From: Petrolisthes cinctipes
Lineage: Eukaryota > Arthropoda > Malacostraca > Decapoda > Porcellanidae
Direction of reading: 5' to 3'
Assembly (NCBI GenBank): GCA_033782935.1
Contig: JAWQEG010000408.1
Span: 1 to 64,000, forward strand
DNA: 64,000 bases
Shown here: in pieces, positions 9,361 through 20,869 of the stretch
Layout of the letters: the number at the start of each line of letters is the position of its first letter
How positions within the stretch are numbered: position 1 is the first letter of the stretch
Made by a program: the position numbers and the translations under genes
Notes under the pieces: generated by a model
The model's database searches: none
The model's input: only the letters and a program-made list of their open reading frames with translations
What the model was told of the DNA's origin: nothing

Positions 9361-10617
9361 ATGAGTCAACTCACAAAGTTTGTCACTATGGATACAACAA
9401 TGAAAATCAACAAGAAAACACACAAGTTCACTGGCCGAGAAAGTCTGTACGAGTTTGTAGAACATCAGTGTAATATTACTGGATGTGTAAATGACCGAAT
9501 GTCAAGAGAAGAACTGGTATGTAGATACACTGACTTCTGCCAGCCTCGTGGATACCAAGTCGCCTCCACTGTCAGTATTGGAAGGTTCCTAGCCAAGTTG
9601 GGCGTGAGGGCGGGTGCCAGGATAGGCCCAAAGAATAACCAGAAATATGTCTATGTTGGAATTAAGTATGAACCCAAGAGTAATGACAAAGGATGTAAAG
9701 GAATGAAGGAGCTGAGTTTGTTCTTGTTGGACAATTATGAGATGACTGGAGGAGCAGAAGACAAAATTACCAGACCTCAACTCTACTCCCACTACAAACA
9801 GTTTTGTACCGACCATGGCTGTCCCGTCGTCTCCATTGTCAACTTTGGCAGGTTCCTCGGCAAGATGGGCGTATGGGCGAGTGCCAGAGTGGGAAGGAAA
9901 TACAACCAAGTCTATGTCTATGTTGGTATGAGGCGTCTAACCCTTCCTGAGTTTACAATGAACCAGCTACATGGTGAAGTGGAGGAGATGGTAGTGGAGG
10001 TGGAAGTGGAGTCCATGATACAGTATCCTTCCTCTCCTCTGTTGGAGACGGATCATTCCAACTCTGTATCACACCTTCAGGAGACAGTAATGACCAACCC
10101 TAGATCACCTTTTGAGGAGACAGTAATGACCAACTCTGGATTACCTCTGACCAACACTGAATCACCCGTTCAGGAGACAGTAATGACCAACTCTGGATTA
10201 CCTCTGACCAACACTGTATCACACCTTCAGGAGACAGTAATGACCAACTCTGGATTACCTCTGACCAACACTGAATCACCCGTTCAGGAGACAGTCATGC
10301 CCACCCCTGGATTACCAGTTCAAGAGACAGTGTTAGCCAACCCTGGATCACCTCTTGATGAGACAGATCTGACAGATTTGCTAAACCTTCTATCACCTGA
10401 CGAAATGACAGACTTGCTAAACTCTGAATCACCTCTACTGGAAACAGACCTTATCATTCCTGACTCACCTGATGACCTAACAGACCTGGTCATTCCCGAC
10501 TCACCTGATGACCTAACACCTGATAACCTAACAGACCTTATCAATCCTGATTCACCTGATGACTTGACAGACTTGTTCAACTTTATATCATCACTCAGTC
10601 AACACAGACCTTGTTAG
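9361..10617 (+). CDS. Twin RFX-like winged-helix protein with acidic repeat tail
   Basis: 418 aa, single exon. Two tandem winged-helix domains, about residues 27-102 and 117-192, each show the RFX pattern: an N-terminal helix (second copy 'FLLDNYEMTGG'), a recognition region 'R..LY.HY..FC' (LYSHYKQFC; first copy LVCRYTDFC), 'FGRFLGKMG', a basic wing '(A)R.G.K.NQ' and a final 'YVYVGM'. RFX proteins are DNA-binding transcription factors that normally carry one such domain; pox D5-type C-terminal winged helices share this fold and are the alternative match. Residues 200-418 are Ser/Pro/Thr/Asp repeats, first 'QETVMTNSGLP' units then 'PDSPDDLTDL' units, resembling an acidic activation domain. A likely nuclear transcription regulator, by inference. 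The C-terminus ends early through a 2-nt deletion (see findings). Paralogues at 56.3-57.2 kb and 62.6-63.5 kb. Confidence 0.78.
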   Translation: MSQLTKFVTMDTTMKINKKTHKFTGRESLYEFVEHQCNITGCVNDRMSREELVCRYTDFCQPRGYQVASTVSIGRFLAKLGVRAGARIGPKNNQKYVYVGIKYEPKSNDKGCKGMKELSLFLLDNYEMTGGAEDKITRPQLYSHYKQFCTDHGCPVVSIVNFGRFLGKMGVWASARVGRKYNQVYVYVGMRRLTLPEFTMNQLHGEVEEMVVEVEVESMIQYPSSPLLETDHSNSVSHLQETVMTNPRSPFEETVMTNSGLPLTNTESPVQETVMTNSGLPLTNTVSHLQETVMTNSGLPLTNTESPVQETVMPTPGLPVQETVLANPGSPLDETDLTDLLNLLSPDEMTDLLNSESPLLETDLIIPDSPDDLTDLVIPDSPDDLTPDNLTDLINPDSPDDLTDLFNFISSLSQHRPC

Positions 10618-10700
10618 TTCTGATTCACCTGATGACCTGACAGACTTGTTCAACTTTATATCATCACTCAGTCAACACAGACCTTCCTAATTTATTAATT
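10618..10700 (+). repeat. Duplicated 3' coding edge of twin-RFX gene
   Basis: Just after the stop, about 75 bp repeats the last coding unit ('gacttgttcaactttatatc' with 'atcactcagtcaacacagac'). It is a single extra copy and would stay open in another frame. Confidence 0.7.
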
Positions 10701-11620
10701 TTGCTACATACAATGAACTTCAGTAAACAGCAACTTTAACTTTAGTAGTGCATGATAAATAATACAGGCATAGGCCTATATATATATATTTTTTTTTACT
10801 GATACGTGTTTTCTATGAGGTAAATCTACTCTTATTTTAAATACCATAATGTTTGGAAATCAAATATAATATTTTCTATATGGATAAAATATATGGATTA
10901 TCGAATGTTTTCAGATTTGTTATTATAGTTTTGGAGCAGAAAATATTTTGATTTTCATTGGACAAATTGTACAGTATATTATTTTCTGTCTGATAATTTT
11001 GTGGGTAATTAAAATTCTTATATATATTTTTTTTTTTGTAATGCCTGGATAATCTAAGGATTGTGAGTTTTGTTGTATTGCACCGTGGACACATTAATAT
11101 TACTTTTATTTTATAAACAACAAACCACTTTATGTATTCAGGTATTTAATTACTGTAATAATAGTAGTACAGTAACTCTGTAATATAGTATTATATTAAG
11201 GACATATTAATATTACTTTTATTTTATAATAATGTTTTTATTTTATAAACAACAGGTATTTAATTACTGTAATAATAGTAGTACAGTAGCTCTGTAATGT
11301 AGTATTGTATTAAGGACATATTAATATTACTATTATTTTATAATAATGTATTTATTTTGTTTATAGATTTATTGTATTAAGTTACCCAAATAGCCTATAT
11401 AATTATTGTTATTTGTGTTCTTAGTAGAGCTTATTATAATTGTATTCTTTACTAAGGGGACTCATTATATTTAATTGTCTTCATAATCAATAAAGAATGT
11501 TTTATTAATTAACGTATTTAAAATAAAAATAGTTCTTTTAACCATGTTGTATTCTTTATCCTATAATTATATGTACCAAATATAATGTATTACAAGTGTT
11601 CGCATTATTGTTCAAGAAAA
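10700..11620. other. 3' flank, inverted copy of the FAU-like gene's 3' flank
   Basis: AT-rich. 11100-11560 (including 'aatagtagtacagtaactct' and 'ttatttgtgttcttag') is the reverse complement of 30180-30660, the region downstream of the FAU-like gene. Part is tandemly doubled (11150-11215 and 11250-11330). AATAAAG occurs at about 11489. No ORF is supported. Confidence 0.6.
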
Positions 11621-13780
11621 AAACGGAATAAAATAATGATAATCCTTTTAATTAATTAATAAGTTAAAAGAAACTTTAAGAAACTCTAAACGAAATATTT
11701 TAGAATGGCATTCATATGAGAATTGAGATAAAACAATTAATTTTTGTACAATGACAACATTGTTTGTTGTTGATGACCGTCAACACTATAGCAGGTTGTT
11801 ATTGAAGGAACTTGTCTCAGTATAAACAAGCAATGTACAGTACAGAGGGGACCTGCCACATTATTGGACGGAATCAAATACGGTAATGATCCCAAAAACG
11901 AAAAAGCCAAAGATAAATGAATACAGACCCATTGCACTGACAAACATTGGATATAAAATAATGATAGCTGTTTTGAGAAATGGCATAGAAAAGCAAATAG
12001 AGAAAAATAATTAGGGGAAAGACAACCAAGCTGGATTTACTACAGGAGGGAGGATAGAAAATAACCTTCTCATTTTGAGGTACTGTATAGAAAATATGTA
12101 TGCAAATAGAAAAGCATTAGTAGTGGTGTCAATAGACTTCGCAAAAGTTTTTGACAACGTAATGAGAGAAGCAATGGTCGAGATATTAATGGAATATAAG
12201 ATAGTTGAAAAAACTATACACGTGATAACTAAGTTATATGAAGGAGATAACACCAAGATAATTTTGGGGGATAATGAGGACATTGTAATGCCAGTAGTGA
12301 CTAGCGGGATAAGGCAGGGCTGCACGTCGACTACCAAATATGACCTACTCAATATTGGCAAGAAGCTGTGCCACACTACTAATAGACAAGACATATTGGA
12401 AGTGTGTGGCTATTCCAGCAGTACTGTATGCAGCTAATGTCATTGATTTTAACAAGGAAGATATTGAAAAGTGGCAAAGAATAGAAAACAGTGTGGGAAG
12501 AAAAATATTGGGAGTACCAAGTTACACACAGAAGGCAGCCATCAGAGGAGAAATAGGCATTTCAAGCATGAAGGCGCGGATAATGGAAGGACAGATGAAA
12601 TATTTGCAGTCTATTCTGAGAGGAGAGGGAAATCGTCTACTTGAGAGAGTGATAGAGGAGATGAGAACTAAGACTATAAAAAATAGATGAATAAAAGGGA
12701 TACTGAAAGACAGAAAAATGGTGGGGATTAGAGGAGAAAGAGTGACTAATAAAGATATCAGCAGGAAAGTGAGAGATTGGGACACAGGAGAATGGAAGAA
12801 AAATATGCAAAGTAAAGTGAGTTTAAAAGTGTACAGGGAATGGAGAGAAAATGGGAGGACAGGAAGGGACATATTATTATGACAACAGAGAGACGTCGAT
12901 GATCTTATTCAGGTAGCCTATAGGAGTAACAACCTAAACCTGGCTGATAAAAATAGATTTAAAAATCAGCAGTCGACTGAGTGTGTGATGTGTGGTGAGG
13001 AAAAAGAAAATCTGAAACATTTCATCTTCCATTGTGTGACATACGAAGAAGTGAGAAGAGAAAACCTGGTACTGCAGCGCCCCTATCGGCAGGAGGACAT
13101 TATAATCGGGAACCTACTATTTGACAACAATATAATCGAAAAGAGCAAGGAAACAGTGTACAAGCTATGGAAAATAAGAGAAAAAAAATTAAGAATAGTG
13201 CATCAAAGGACATAGATATCTCAAACTAGACCCAGACCGTAAAACCACGTAGAAAACTAGCATGAGGAAGGTCCGATACAAAGGCAACACTTCCTACATA
13301 CAACACATACTCATACTGAACAGAACCTTCCCACCTTGTTACCAAACTACACACCTTAACTTAGATTATAATAGACTACTATTGTAAAACTATAACACTG
13401 GTAACACTGTCACACCTCAACTTACAACAATATATATAATAATATTATTCGAGTCCACTTTGGGCCCATAATATCAAACTCGTCAACTTTTCAAGTAGCC
13501 TACATAGCCTAATCTTGCCAGACTGTTACCACACCACGTCCCTTCACATTAATATTAACACATTATAATAACTGTTGGAACACCATAAGTTATAAAATAG
13601 TAATACACCTCAACTCACAATATAATAATAACCGGTAATTAGGGTCCACTTTGGGTCCATAATATCAAACTCGTCAACTCTTCAAGTAGCCTACATCCCG
13701 GTAGTTTGCCCAGGTTAGGTCCCGGTAGTCTAGGTTAGGTTAAAATTAAGTCAGACTAATTTCCAAATTATGTTTGTAAA
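11560..13780. repeat. Segmental duplication, left copy (direct partner 42050-43080)
   Basis: 'tattacaagtgttcgc' and following sequence to about 11790 match 42060-42230. The 'tcaaactcgtcaac' / 'ccactttgggcccataat' stretches at 13440-13720 match 42600-43050. The LINE lies between these matching pieces only on this side. Confidence 0.65.
11840..13220 (+). mobile_element. Degenerate LINE fragment (reverse transcriptase and C-terminal zinc-knuckle part)
   Basis: Plus-strand pieces in shifting frames: 'KPKINEYRPIALTNIGYKI' near 11910, 'VSIDFAKVFDNV' and 'TSGIRQGCTS' near 12130-12330, a jump that skips the YADD region, then 'AIPAVLYAANV' and 'WQRIENSVGRKILGVPSYT', and a C-terminal 'CVMCGEEKENLKHFIFHC' (C-x2-C...H-x4-C). 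Frameshifts, stops and the missing catalytic segment show a dead copy. The matching direct duplicate at 42.05-43.08 kb lacks it. Confidence 0.82.
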
Positions 13781-14230
13781 ACGTGGCCCCATCTCCGAGA
13801 GAAACACCATAGATGAAAAGTGTCTTAGAATGGTCCAAAATAATGGGTAATGATACTAAAATATACAATATAGTGAACCCAGTACTTACCTACTTTTACT
13901 TACATAATAAATGATGTTACTCTATATAAGAGTTTAGGAATAAACAGATACAAAAGATTCTTACCTTTCTCATCTCATTTCTTTCTGTAACTCCAAGTCA
14001 AGTCAGTTCTCGTACAAAATTTCATCTATATCAATCCATGACTTTTCCTTACAATGTTTAGTAGAGTATTCTTTTGTACTTTTTTCCCAAAGAACTGGTT
14101 TGTCTTGGACGCTTTGAATATATAAATAAATCCACGTTAATCTGGTTGTGTTTCCTGGCATACTTTGGAGGAATCAAGTTACTCCAACGTACTAAAAGTA
14201 TTACTATCCTCATAAAACACAAACTTAATT
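13780..14230. other. No gene seen; contains a 'GGAGGAATCAAG' element end
   Basis: AT-rich, with a 'ggcatactttggaggaatca' motif at about 14157-14177 that belongs to the dispersed short inverted-repeat family described at 37.5 kb. Confidence 0.4.
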
Positions 14231-14870
14231 AATAAAACGTATTTAAAGTTATAATTATTCACTTTATACATTACGTTAATTATAAATATTTTGTGTTCAC
14301 TCGAGAAATAAATAAATGTAAAGATACAGACATTTTAACTAACGTTAGATGATTATTTTTAACACTCACAACTTTTAATAACAATAATTATTTCTATTTT
14401 TCTATATTGTGGACAAAGGCGGTAATAATTATTGTGATATACCAGATTTCTATTATATGAGAATGACACACACACACATCCTTACCTCACACAAGTTAAT
14501 GGTAAACTGATAACATTTTGCCGCCAAATTGCCGGTGTCTTCAAACCTTGGCTATATTCCTTCATAAAACTAGCCCAATATCCAGCCAACACTAGCCCAA
14601 ACATTCAACCATATAACCAATTTATTGCTTAGTACTGCATTAATTATATTGACATTTAATACAATTAATATAAATAATATATTATAATACCTGTCAAGTA
14701 CTGTAATATCATAGAAGTAACCCTACAACATTAAATATATAACCCAGTTTGTATAAGTAACTATTATAGCCATATTGGGCGTGAAAATATCTTTATAAAG
14801 CAACACTTTTCAATGGAGAGAAAAACTGTTTAAAAATTCAAATTAATATACATTGTACAGTAGGAATTGT
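14230..14870. repeat. Inverted segmental duplication, outer arm (partner 51040-51800)
   Basis: 'ttccttcataaaactagccc' and 'gcttagtactgcattaatta' here are found in reverse complement at 51470-51500 and 51240-51265. Similarity continues discontinuously to both ends. Confidence 0.7.
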
Positions 14871-14879
14871 TTTGTGTTT

Positions 14880-15636
14880 GTGTGTTTGTTTGTTTGTGCT
14901 TAACGCCTATCGACTACCTGATGGTCATTAAGGCGACTTAAGTACATTGTGATAAAAAAAAAGTGTGTACGTGGATAATTGTGTGTGTGTGTGTGTCGGT
15001 GTGTGTGTGTGTCCTCCTTCACTGCTTGTTGTGAGTCGGCATAAAGGAGATATTTGTTGATGTTTTTGAGAGTGAACGAGCAGACGGTGTTCCTCTGCTC
15101 GTTCACACCTCCCGAACCTGGAACACGTCAGGGTCCTGTTAGTGTGAGATGTGCTGGGAGAAGAGGTTAAGGTGAGGAGAGGCTGACATCCACCACTATA
15201 CGGTGACAGTACAGTAGGTGGTAGTGGTGTTGGTGGACTGTCTGTCCTCTTCCTCTTCCCCGCCGTCTGCCATCCCCCTTCATCCTCCAGGTCCATGTTG
15301 TCGCCGGTGGAAATCATCCTTGGTGGTGGTGGAGGTGGAGTGGGCACTGGTGTCTGTGTCCTCCTCCATCTCGGGGTCTTGTTGGGCAGGCTCAGGTGGT
15401 GGTGGTGGTGGTGGTGGTGATGCCTTCCCAACATTCCCACTGTTGAGTGGACGAGGTAACATCAATCGGCGACGGGGGTGGGCCAGAGGTGGGGTTGTTG
15501 GCACGTCCGCTCTGCTGCTGCTCCTCTGTCGTGCCGGTGTATTATGCAAAACGCAGGACCATTCAGATTCCAGGACGAGAGAGAAAAAGCGATTATAGCG
15601 ACACCTGTCGGTGCGCAAGTGAAACAGGAGTGACAA
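14880..15636 (-). mobile_element. GC-richer retroelement-like fragment with possible ORF1 start
   Basis: Base composition differs sharply from the surroundings. On the minus strand an open frame includes 'MDLEDEGGWQTAGKRKRTDS', resembling the beginning of LINE ORF1 proteins, flanked by His and Pro runs from (GGT)n/(GTG)n. The end 'gcttaacgcctatcgactac' with 'ctgatggtcattaaggcg' recurs at 22165-22205. It interrupts the otherwise mirrored 14.2-18.2 kb block. Confidence 0.4.
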
Positions 15637-16273
15637 AGACTGTTAATAAACTTTATGTGATATGCTCAATTGTTTGCATCATTTTTCCACCTATTATGAT
15701 TATAATATGAGAGAGAGAGAGAGAGAGAGCGATTTCATAATTCCCTTACCATCCTATTATGTACAGTAGTGTGATGTATTTTTGGATACCTTATGTTACC
15801 TGCTGGTAGTAAACACGTCAATACGGCGGGTTAAAGGAATTAATAGATGGTAATAGTAAGTACATTATATTGAGTAAATAAGGTGATGGTCATACCCTCT
15901 TTAGCCTAGGCTACTCCCGTTTATATAACTTTAGGACATACAATAATAATGAATAAATAAACACACATTCTACAAACACCAACATATTAATTATTATAAC
16001 ATAATAGAGTGGACAGGTAGAGAAGGACGGGATGGGGGATAATGGGCGTTCATATACATATGTTGGTGATGATAGACAACGTCATGTGAGTCAAAAGTAA
16101 ACGCCTTCAATAACACCATTTCGCAATGTCCTATATTACCAAACATTAGCGGAAGGTGTCTTGTACATCGTGTCAAAGTACCATTCCCATCAATTAATTA
16201 CTTTGAAAGATATTTGTGAAAAACGATGACTCACTGTCCCTGAAATGGATTAGTATTAGCCCAGCAAGGCTTG

Positions 16274-16316
<43 letters not shown>

Positions 16317-16594
16317 GTAAAACCATTTATACACTTGTCTCAATAATATTTGATAAACTCAGTTACCTAAATCGGACACAAAGCAGATGCTCGGACCGCC
16401 AAAAGAGAGCCACTGGCAGGGAGATGGTGAGATCTGCCAGTGGTTCGTCGATGGCAACGGAAGAGAGAACAACTGGCTCAAGGTCATGTACCCCGAGCCA
16501 ATCAACACATCAACAGTTGTCTGTCTCCCTTGTTGTGCCACACAATCAGGCGATCTCACCAGCTACCCAGAAGGAATGAGAAATAGTAAAAGGA

Positions 16595-16655
16595 CTCTAA
16601 TATCACGATCAATATTTATTGTCAATATTTGACAATAAATATTGATCGTGTTAGG
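16595..16655. repeat. Near-perfect ~55-bp palindrome
   Basis: 'cacgatcaatatttattgtc' is followed by its reverse complement around 16625. A second copy sits at about 45170-45222 inside the other duplication arm. Confidence 0.8.
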
Positions 16656-17267
16656 GCGATATTGACAATACAAAATATGACGAAATTAGTATTGACGGGT
16701 TTGGAAATATTTCTACTCTTGACAATATTTATTGAGGGTGTGAGGGGAGTAAAGTCAATACTGATTCCAGTGTTAATGGTCAGTCTAATAAGAGAGCGAC
16801 AAACAGAATAGGCTATAGGGTGTGGTAGAGGATGACAAACTCCTCATTTCTGGATAGAACCAGTTCTCACCAGTGGGAAAAGGTGATAGGGAGGTGGGAC
16901 AACAAGCACTAACTAAACAGAAGGAATGGAGGGACAGTTGAAAAATTGAATAGGATTGTCTGGGGCCGAAGGAGCGCACAAACCCTTAAAATACTGCCCA
17001 CATCACCGTAGGCAATAGCCTAATTCCCTTACGAGGTGTTGCTGTGAGTGTGTGTTGTAGTCTTCCCTTCCTTCCTCCAAGCATGTAGCAATCCCAGGAC
17101 TGTCTTGCCTTACGCAAGGATAAAGGAATAATATAATTATATTCACGTAACCCTGACCTTAATTGTTACTATCGTAGCCTCCACGTCCTTAATTGTTCCT
17201 CTTCACACAAAACTTAACCTCCGCCCCATTTGTGATTGAACCACATAACCAAACCTACAGACCAAGT

Positions 17268-18215
17268 GGTGGTGGCAGGTATGGTGAGTGTCCAGGGTAT
17301 GGTGGCAGGTATGGTGAGTAACAAGGGTATGGTGGTGGTGGTGGTGGCAGGTATGGTGAGTGTCCAGGGTATGGTGGTGGTGGCAGGTATGGTGAGTGTC
17401 CAGGGTATGGTGGTGGTGGTGGCAGGTATGGTGAGTGACAAGGGTATGGTGGTGGTGGTGGCAGGTATGGTGAGTGTCAAGGGTATGGTGGTGGTTGTGG
17501 CAGGTATTGTGAGTGTCAAGGGTATGGTGGTGGTTGTGGCAGGTATGGTGAGTGTCAAGGGTATGGTGGTGGTTGTGGCCGGTATGGTGAGTGTCCAGGG
17601 TATGGTGGTGGTTGTGGCCGGTATGGTGAGTGTCCAGGGTATGGTGGTGGTTGTGGCAGGTATGGTGAGTGTCCAGGGTATGGTGGTGGTTGTGGCAGGT
17701 ATGGTGAGTGTCAAGGGTATGGTGGTGGTTGTGGCCGGTATGGTGAGTGACAATGGTATGGTAGTGGTGGTGGTGGCAGGTATGGTGAGTGTCAAGGGTA
17801 TGGTGGTGGTGGTGGTGGTGGTGGTGGTGACAGGTATGGTGAGTGACAAGGTTATGGTGGTGGTTGTGGCCGGTATGGTGAGTGACAATGGTATGGTAGT
17901 GGTGGTGGTGACAGGTATGGTGAGTGTCAAGGGTATGGTGGTGGTGGTGTTGGTGGTGGCAGGTATGGTGAGTGACAAGGGTATGGTGGTGGTGGTGGTG
18001 GTGGCAGGTATGGTGAGCGTCCAGGGTATGGTGGTGGTTGTGGCAGGTATGGTGAGTGTCAAGGGTATGGTGGTGGTTGTGGCCGGTATAGTGAGTGACA
18101 ATGGTATGGTAGTGGTGGTGGTGGCAGGTATGGTGAGTGACAAGGGTATTGTTGTGGTGGTGGTGGTGACAGGTATGGTGAGTGACAAGGGTATGGTGGT
18201 GATGGTGGTATAAGA
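17268..18215 (+). repeat. GGTATGGTGAGTG minisatellite (~33-45 bp units)
   Basis: About 25 units of 'ggtatggtgagtgtccaggg' plus a (GGT)n run. Long open frames on both strands (Val/Met-rich, His-rich, Ile/Pro/Thr-rich) are composition artefacts. The Gly/Tyr-rich frame that would look like a cuticle protein is stopped by TGA in every 'gagtgacaa' unit, so I do not call a gene. The inverted counterpart is at 43420-44555. Confidence 0.85.
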
Positions 18216-18419
18216 CATGGTCTATAATCCTTGGTTGGTAAATGTGGTGTTGCTGTGCCACGTGTTAAAAAGTATCCAATAGTGTTTTAGTATTATTATG
18301 ACGTGTTATATCCACAACCAATCAACATGTTGTAAAGTCTCTAGCCTCCACCCAGACCCTCTACTAGTCTACTCTAATGTTCCTTCCTGTCTCACTCTTA
18401 CGTCCATCTCTAGTAACAA

Positions 18420-18607
18420 AGCTTTGCTTCCACTACTTTTTCCCACAACTTTATGTTGTGACTGATTTACTATATAACTCTATAGTTACTACAATACTAT
18501 ACATTACATATTATGTAATGTATAGTATTGTATATAGTAACTATAGAGGTATATAGTAAATCAGTCACAACATAAAGTTGTGGGAAAAAATAGTGGAAGC
18601 AAAGCTA
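18420..18607. mobile_element. 188-bp hairpin element (MITE-like)
   Basis: 'agctttgcttccactacttt' through 'tgactgatttactatata' is mirrored around about 18512, with only a few mismatches. Arms are about 90 bp. No coding capacity. Confidence 0.75.
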
Positions 18608-19274
18608 AGATGAGAGGTGATGGTTTGTGAAAAACAATTTGGCTATATGTAAAGAAAGATCACCTCAAAATAGGCTACAATATTTACGTTGAAGGTTGGT
18701 GAAGTATAATAAAGGAAGTAGTTGCAGTGTGTATATGTGGATCTAGATAAAGTTTAGGGCAGGGTCCTGAGAGATGAGTTGTGGTATTGTACTGTACGAG
18801 AAAATGATTTGATGGTTGGTGAAGTATAGTAAAGGCAGGTGATGCAGTGTGTATATGTGGATCTAAATATTAGATAAAGTCTAGGGCAGTGTCCTATAAG
18901 AGATGAGTTGTGGTATTTGTACTGTACAAGAAAATTATTTGGGGTTACAGAGTAATATGTGAGAGTGATGTAGGATATGTAACCTATGTATGTATGAGGA
19001 CAGTGTGACAGCAGTGAGGTGTGTAGTAATAATAACATGTATAGACACATAGAGGACAGGTTGATGTGAGTCTGGAGAGATGGAGGTACACGATGGAGAG
19101 ATGATCTGTAGTCAATGTAATGTATAGACACATACAGTAGAGGACAGGTTGATGTAAACCTTACCTGGAGAGATGGAGGTACACGATGGAGAGGAAAGAT
19201 GATCTGTGGTCAATGTAATGTATAGACTATAGACTCATAAAGGACAAGTTTATGTGAGCCTGGAGAGATGGAGG

Positions 19275-19644
19275 TACAGTCGGCGGCAGAAATTCGTCCC
19301 GCTTAGCCTAGTTCTGGTGGGAGCAGCATGGTGATCTGGTAACACTATATTAGAGATGAAAAATATAGTTTAAATGGCTAATAATAAAGATTATTAGCCA
19401 TTTAATTAAGGGAGGAATCTATTTTTGGTAAAGTGATGGGCTAGTGATTCCTCCAAATTATGTCACGAAACATATCCCCTCTTAGTAACACTGTTTTCTG
19501 ACATAGTGTGGAGGAATCAGTAACCCTCCAATTTACCATCAAGATATTCCTTCCTAATTACTTTTCAACTTTCATATAGTGTTACCAGATCAGCATGCTC
19601 CTCTCACTCGAGCTGAGCGTGACGAATTTCTGCTGCCAACTGTA
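19275..19644. mobile_element. TACAGT-ended MITE, ~370 bp
   Basis: Ends are 'tacagtcggcggcagaaatt' and its complement '...aatttctgctgccaactgta', followed inward by a second mirrored stretch ('gatctggtaacactatat'). TA-flanked TACAGT ends are typical of Tc1/mariner-type elements. It is non-autonomous. A 'gattcctccaaattatg' short inverted-repeat element is nested inside at about 19448-19530. Confidence 0.75.
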
Positions 19645-20047
19645 CACGACGGAGAGATGAGCTGTGATCAAAGTAAAATAGAGGACAGGTTGAGATGAGC
19701 CTGGAGAGATGGAGAGGAGAGAAATATACAGTAGAACCAATATAGGACAGATTGATGTGAGTCTGGACAGATGAAGGTACTGTATAAGATGGAGAGAAGA
19801 GAACCAATATAATCTGTAATCAAAATAAAGTATAGGACAGATTGATGTGAGTCTGGACAGATGAAGGTACTGTATAAGATGGAGAGAAGAAAACCAATAT
19901 AATCTGTAATCAAAATAAAGTATAGGACAGATTGATGTGAGTCTGGACAGATGAAGGTACTGTATAAGATGGAGAGAAGAAAACCAATATAATCTGTAAT
20001 CAAAATAAAGTATAGGACAGGTTGATGTGAGTCTGGACAGATGAAGG

Positions 20048-20120
20048 TACAGTCGCGGCACATAGTCCTTGACCAGACTTCCCCTGACACCCTGATCAAG
20101 GACTATGTGCCGCGACTGTA
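20048..20120. mobile_element. 73-bp TACAGT palindromic element
   Basis: 'tacagtcgcggcacatagtc' is mirrored by 'gactatgtgccgcgactgta' with a loop of about 20 bp. It is the same end type as the 19275 element, inserted in the minisatellite. Confidence 0.75.
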
Positions 20121-20869
20121 CTGTATAAGATGGAGAGAAGAGAACCAATATAATCTGTATTCAAAATAAAGTATAGGACAGATTGATGTGAGTCTGGAGC
20201 AATGGAGGTACTGTATGATGGAGAGATGATGTGTAGTCAAAATAAAGTTTAGGACAGATTGAGGTGAGCCTGGACAGATGGAGGTACTGTATAATGGAGA
20301 GAAGAGAACCAGTATAATCTGTAGTCAAAATAAAGTATAGGACAGGTTGAGGTGAGTCTGGACAGATGGAGGTATACTGTATAATGGAGAGATGAGAAAT
20401 ATAGGACCAAGACGAATGCTGTTTTTCTCAGCTTGTGTTCCAGAATCGTAGATGTGGCAAATATACAGTACGGTATTATTATAATGGTAAAGTGACAATG
20501 TAAACCAGACCTATATGGAAGTTTTGATTGTTTAATGTTAATGTTGATATAATGTAATCTGTTTGATCCTCTTTGTCTTGGCTATATGTCCTCTTAATGT
20601 CCCTTTGTCTTATAACACGTAGCCACTTTACCATAATAGTGTTGTTATAATAACACTCTGTTATAGTGTAACATTATAACAAACAGATGTGTCACGGCCC
20701 ACCACACTTGACTCTGGTGGCCTGACTTTACTCCAGTCACTAAAGTCGTCTCTGACTAACCGCTCTACACCTCACCTCACTATAAACTGCTCAACATACA
20801 AACTTTTAACATTTCCAGGTTATTTTAGTTTTTTGTACTTATTGTGTTACTGTTACTATCAACACCTAA

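Larger units (their letters stand above)
15636..18250. repeat. Inverted segmental duplication, inner arm (partner 43390-46165)
   Basis: The whole block, from 'acaaagactgttaataaact' at 15637 through a GA repeat, the 'cggtccgagcatctg'-type segment, the GATCAATATTTATTG palindrome and the GGTATGGTGAGTG minisatellite, occurs in reverse complement at 43390-46165. A partial third copy of 16080-16260 lies in direct orientation at 47030-47200. Confidence 0.85.
18660..20400. repeat. ~110-bp minisatellite (GGACAGATTGATGTGAGTCTGG)
   Basis: Ten or more units with 'ataggacagattgatgtgag', 'tctggacagatgaaggtact' and 'ataatctgtaatcaaaataa'. Two TACAGT-type transposons are inserted in it (19275-19644, 20048-20120). 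Confidence 0.75.

Noticed and set aside
9361..10617. Endogenous viral origin of the twin winged-helix gene (pox D5-like C-terminal domain)
   Set aside because: The fold similarity is noted, but there is no helicase/primase part or other viral gene nearby, and the RFX pattern fits at least as well.
15280..15636. Overlapping minus-strand Pro-rich open frame
   Set aside because: Reads through (GGT)n and a retroelement-like fragment; alternative frames are equally open.
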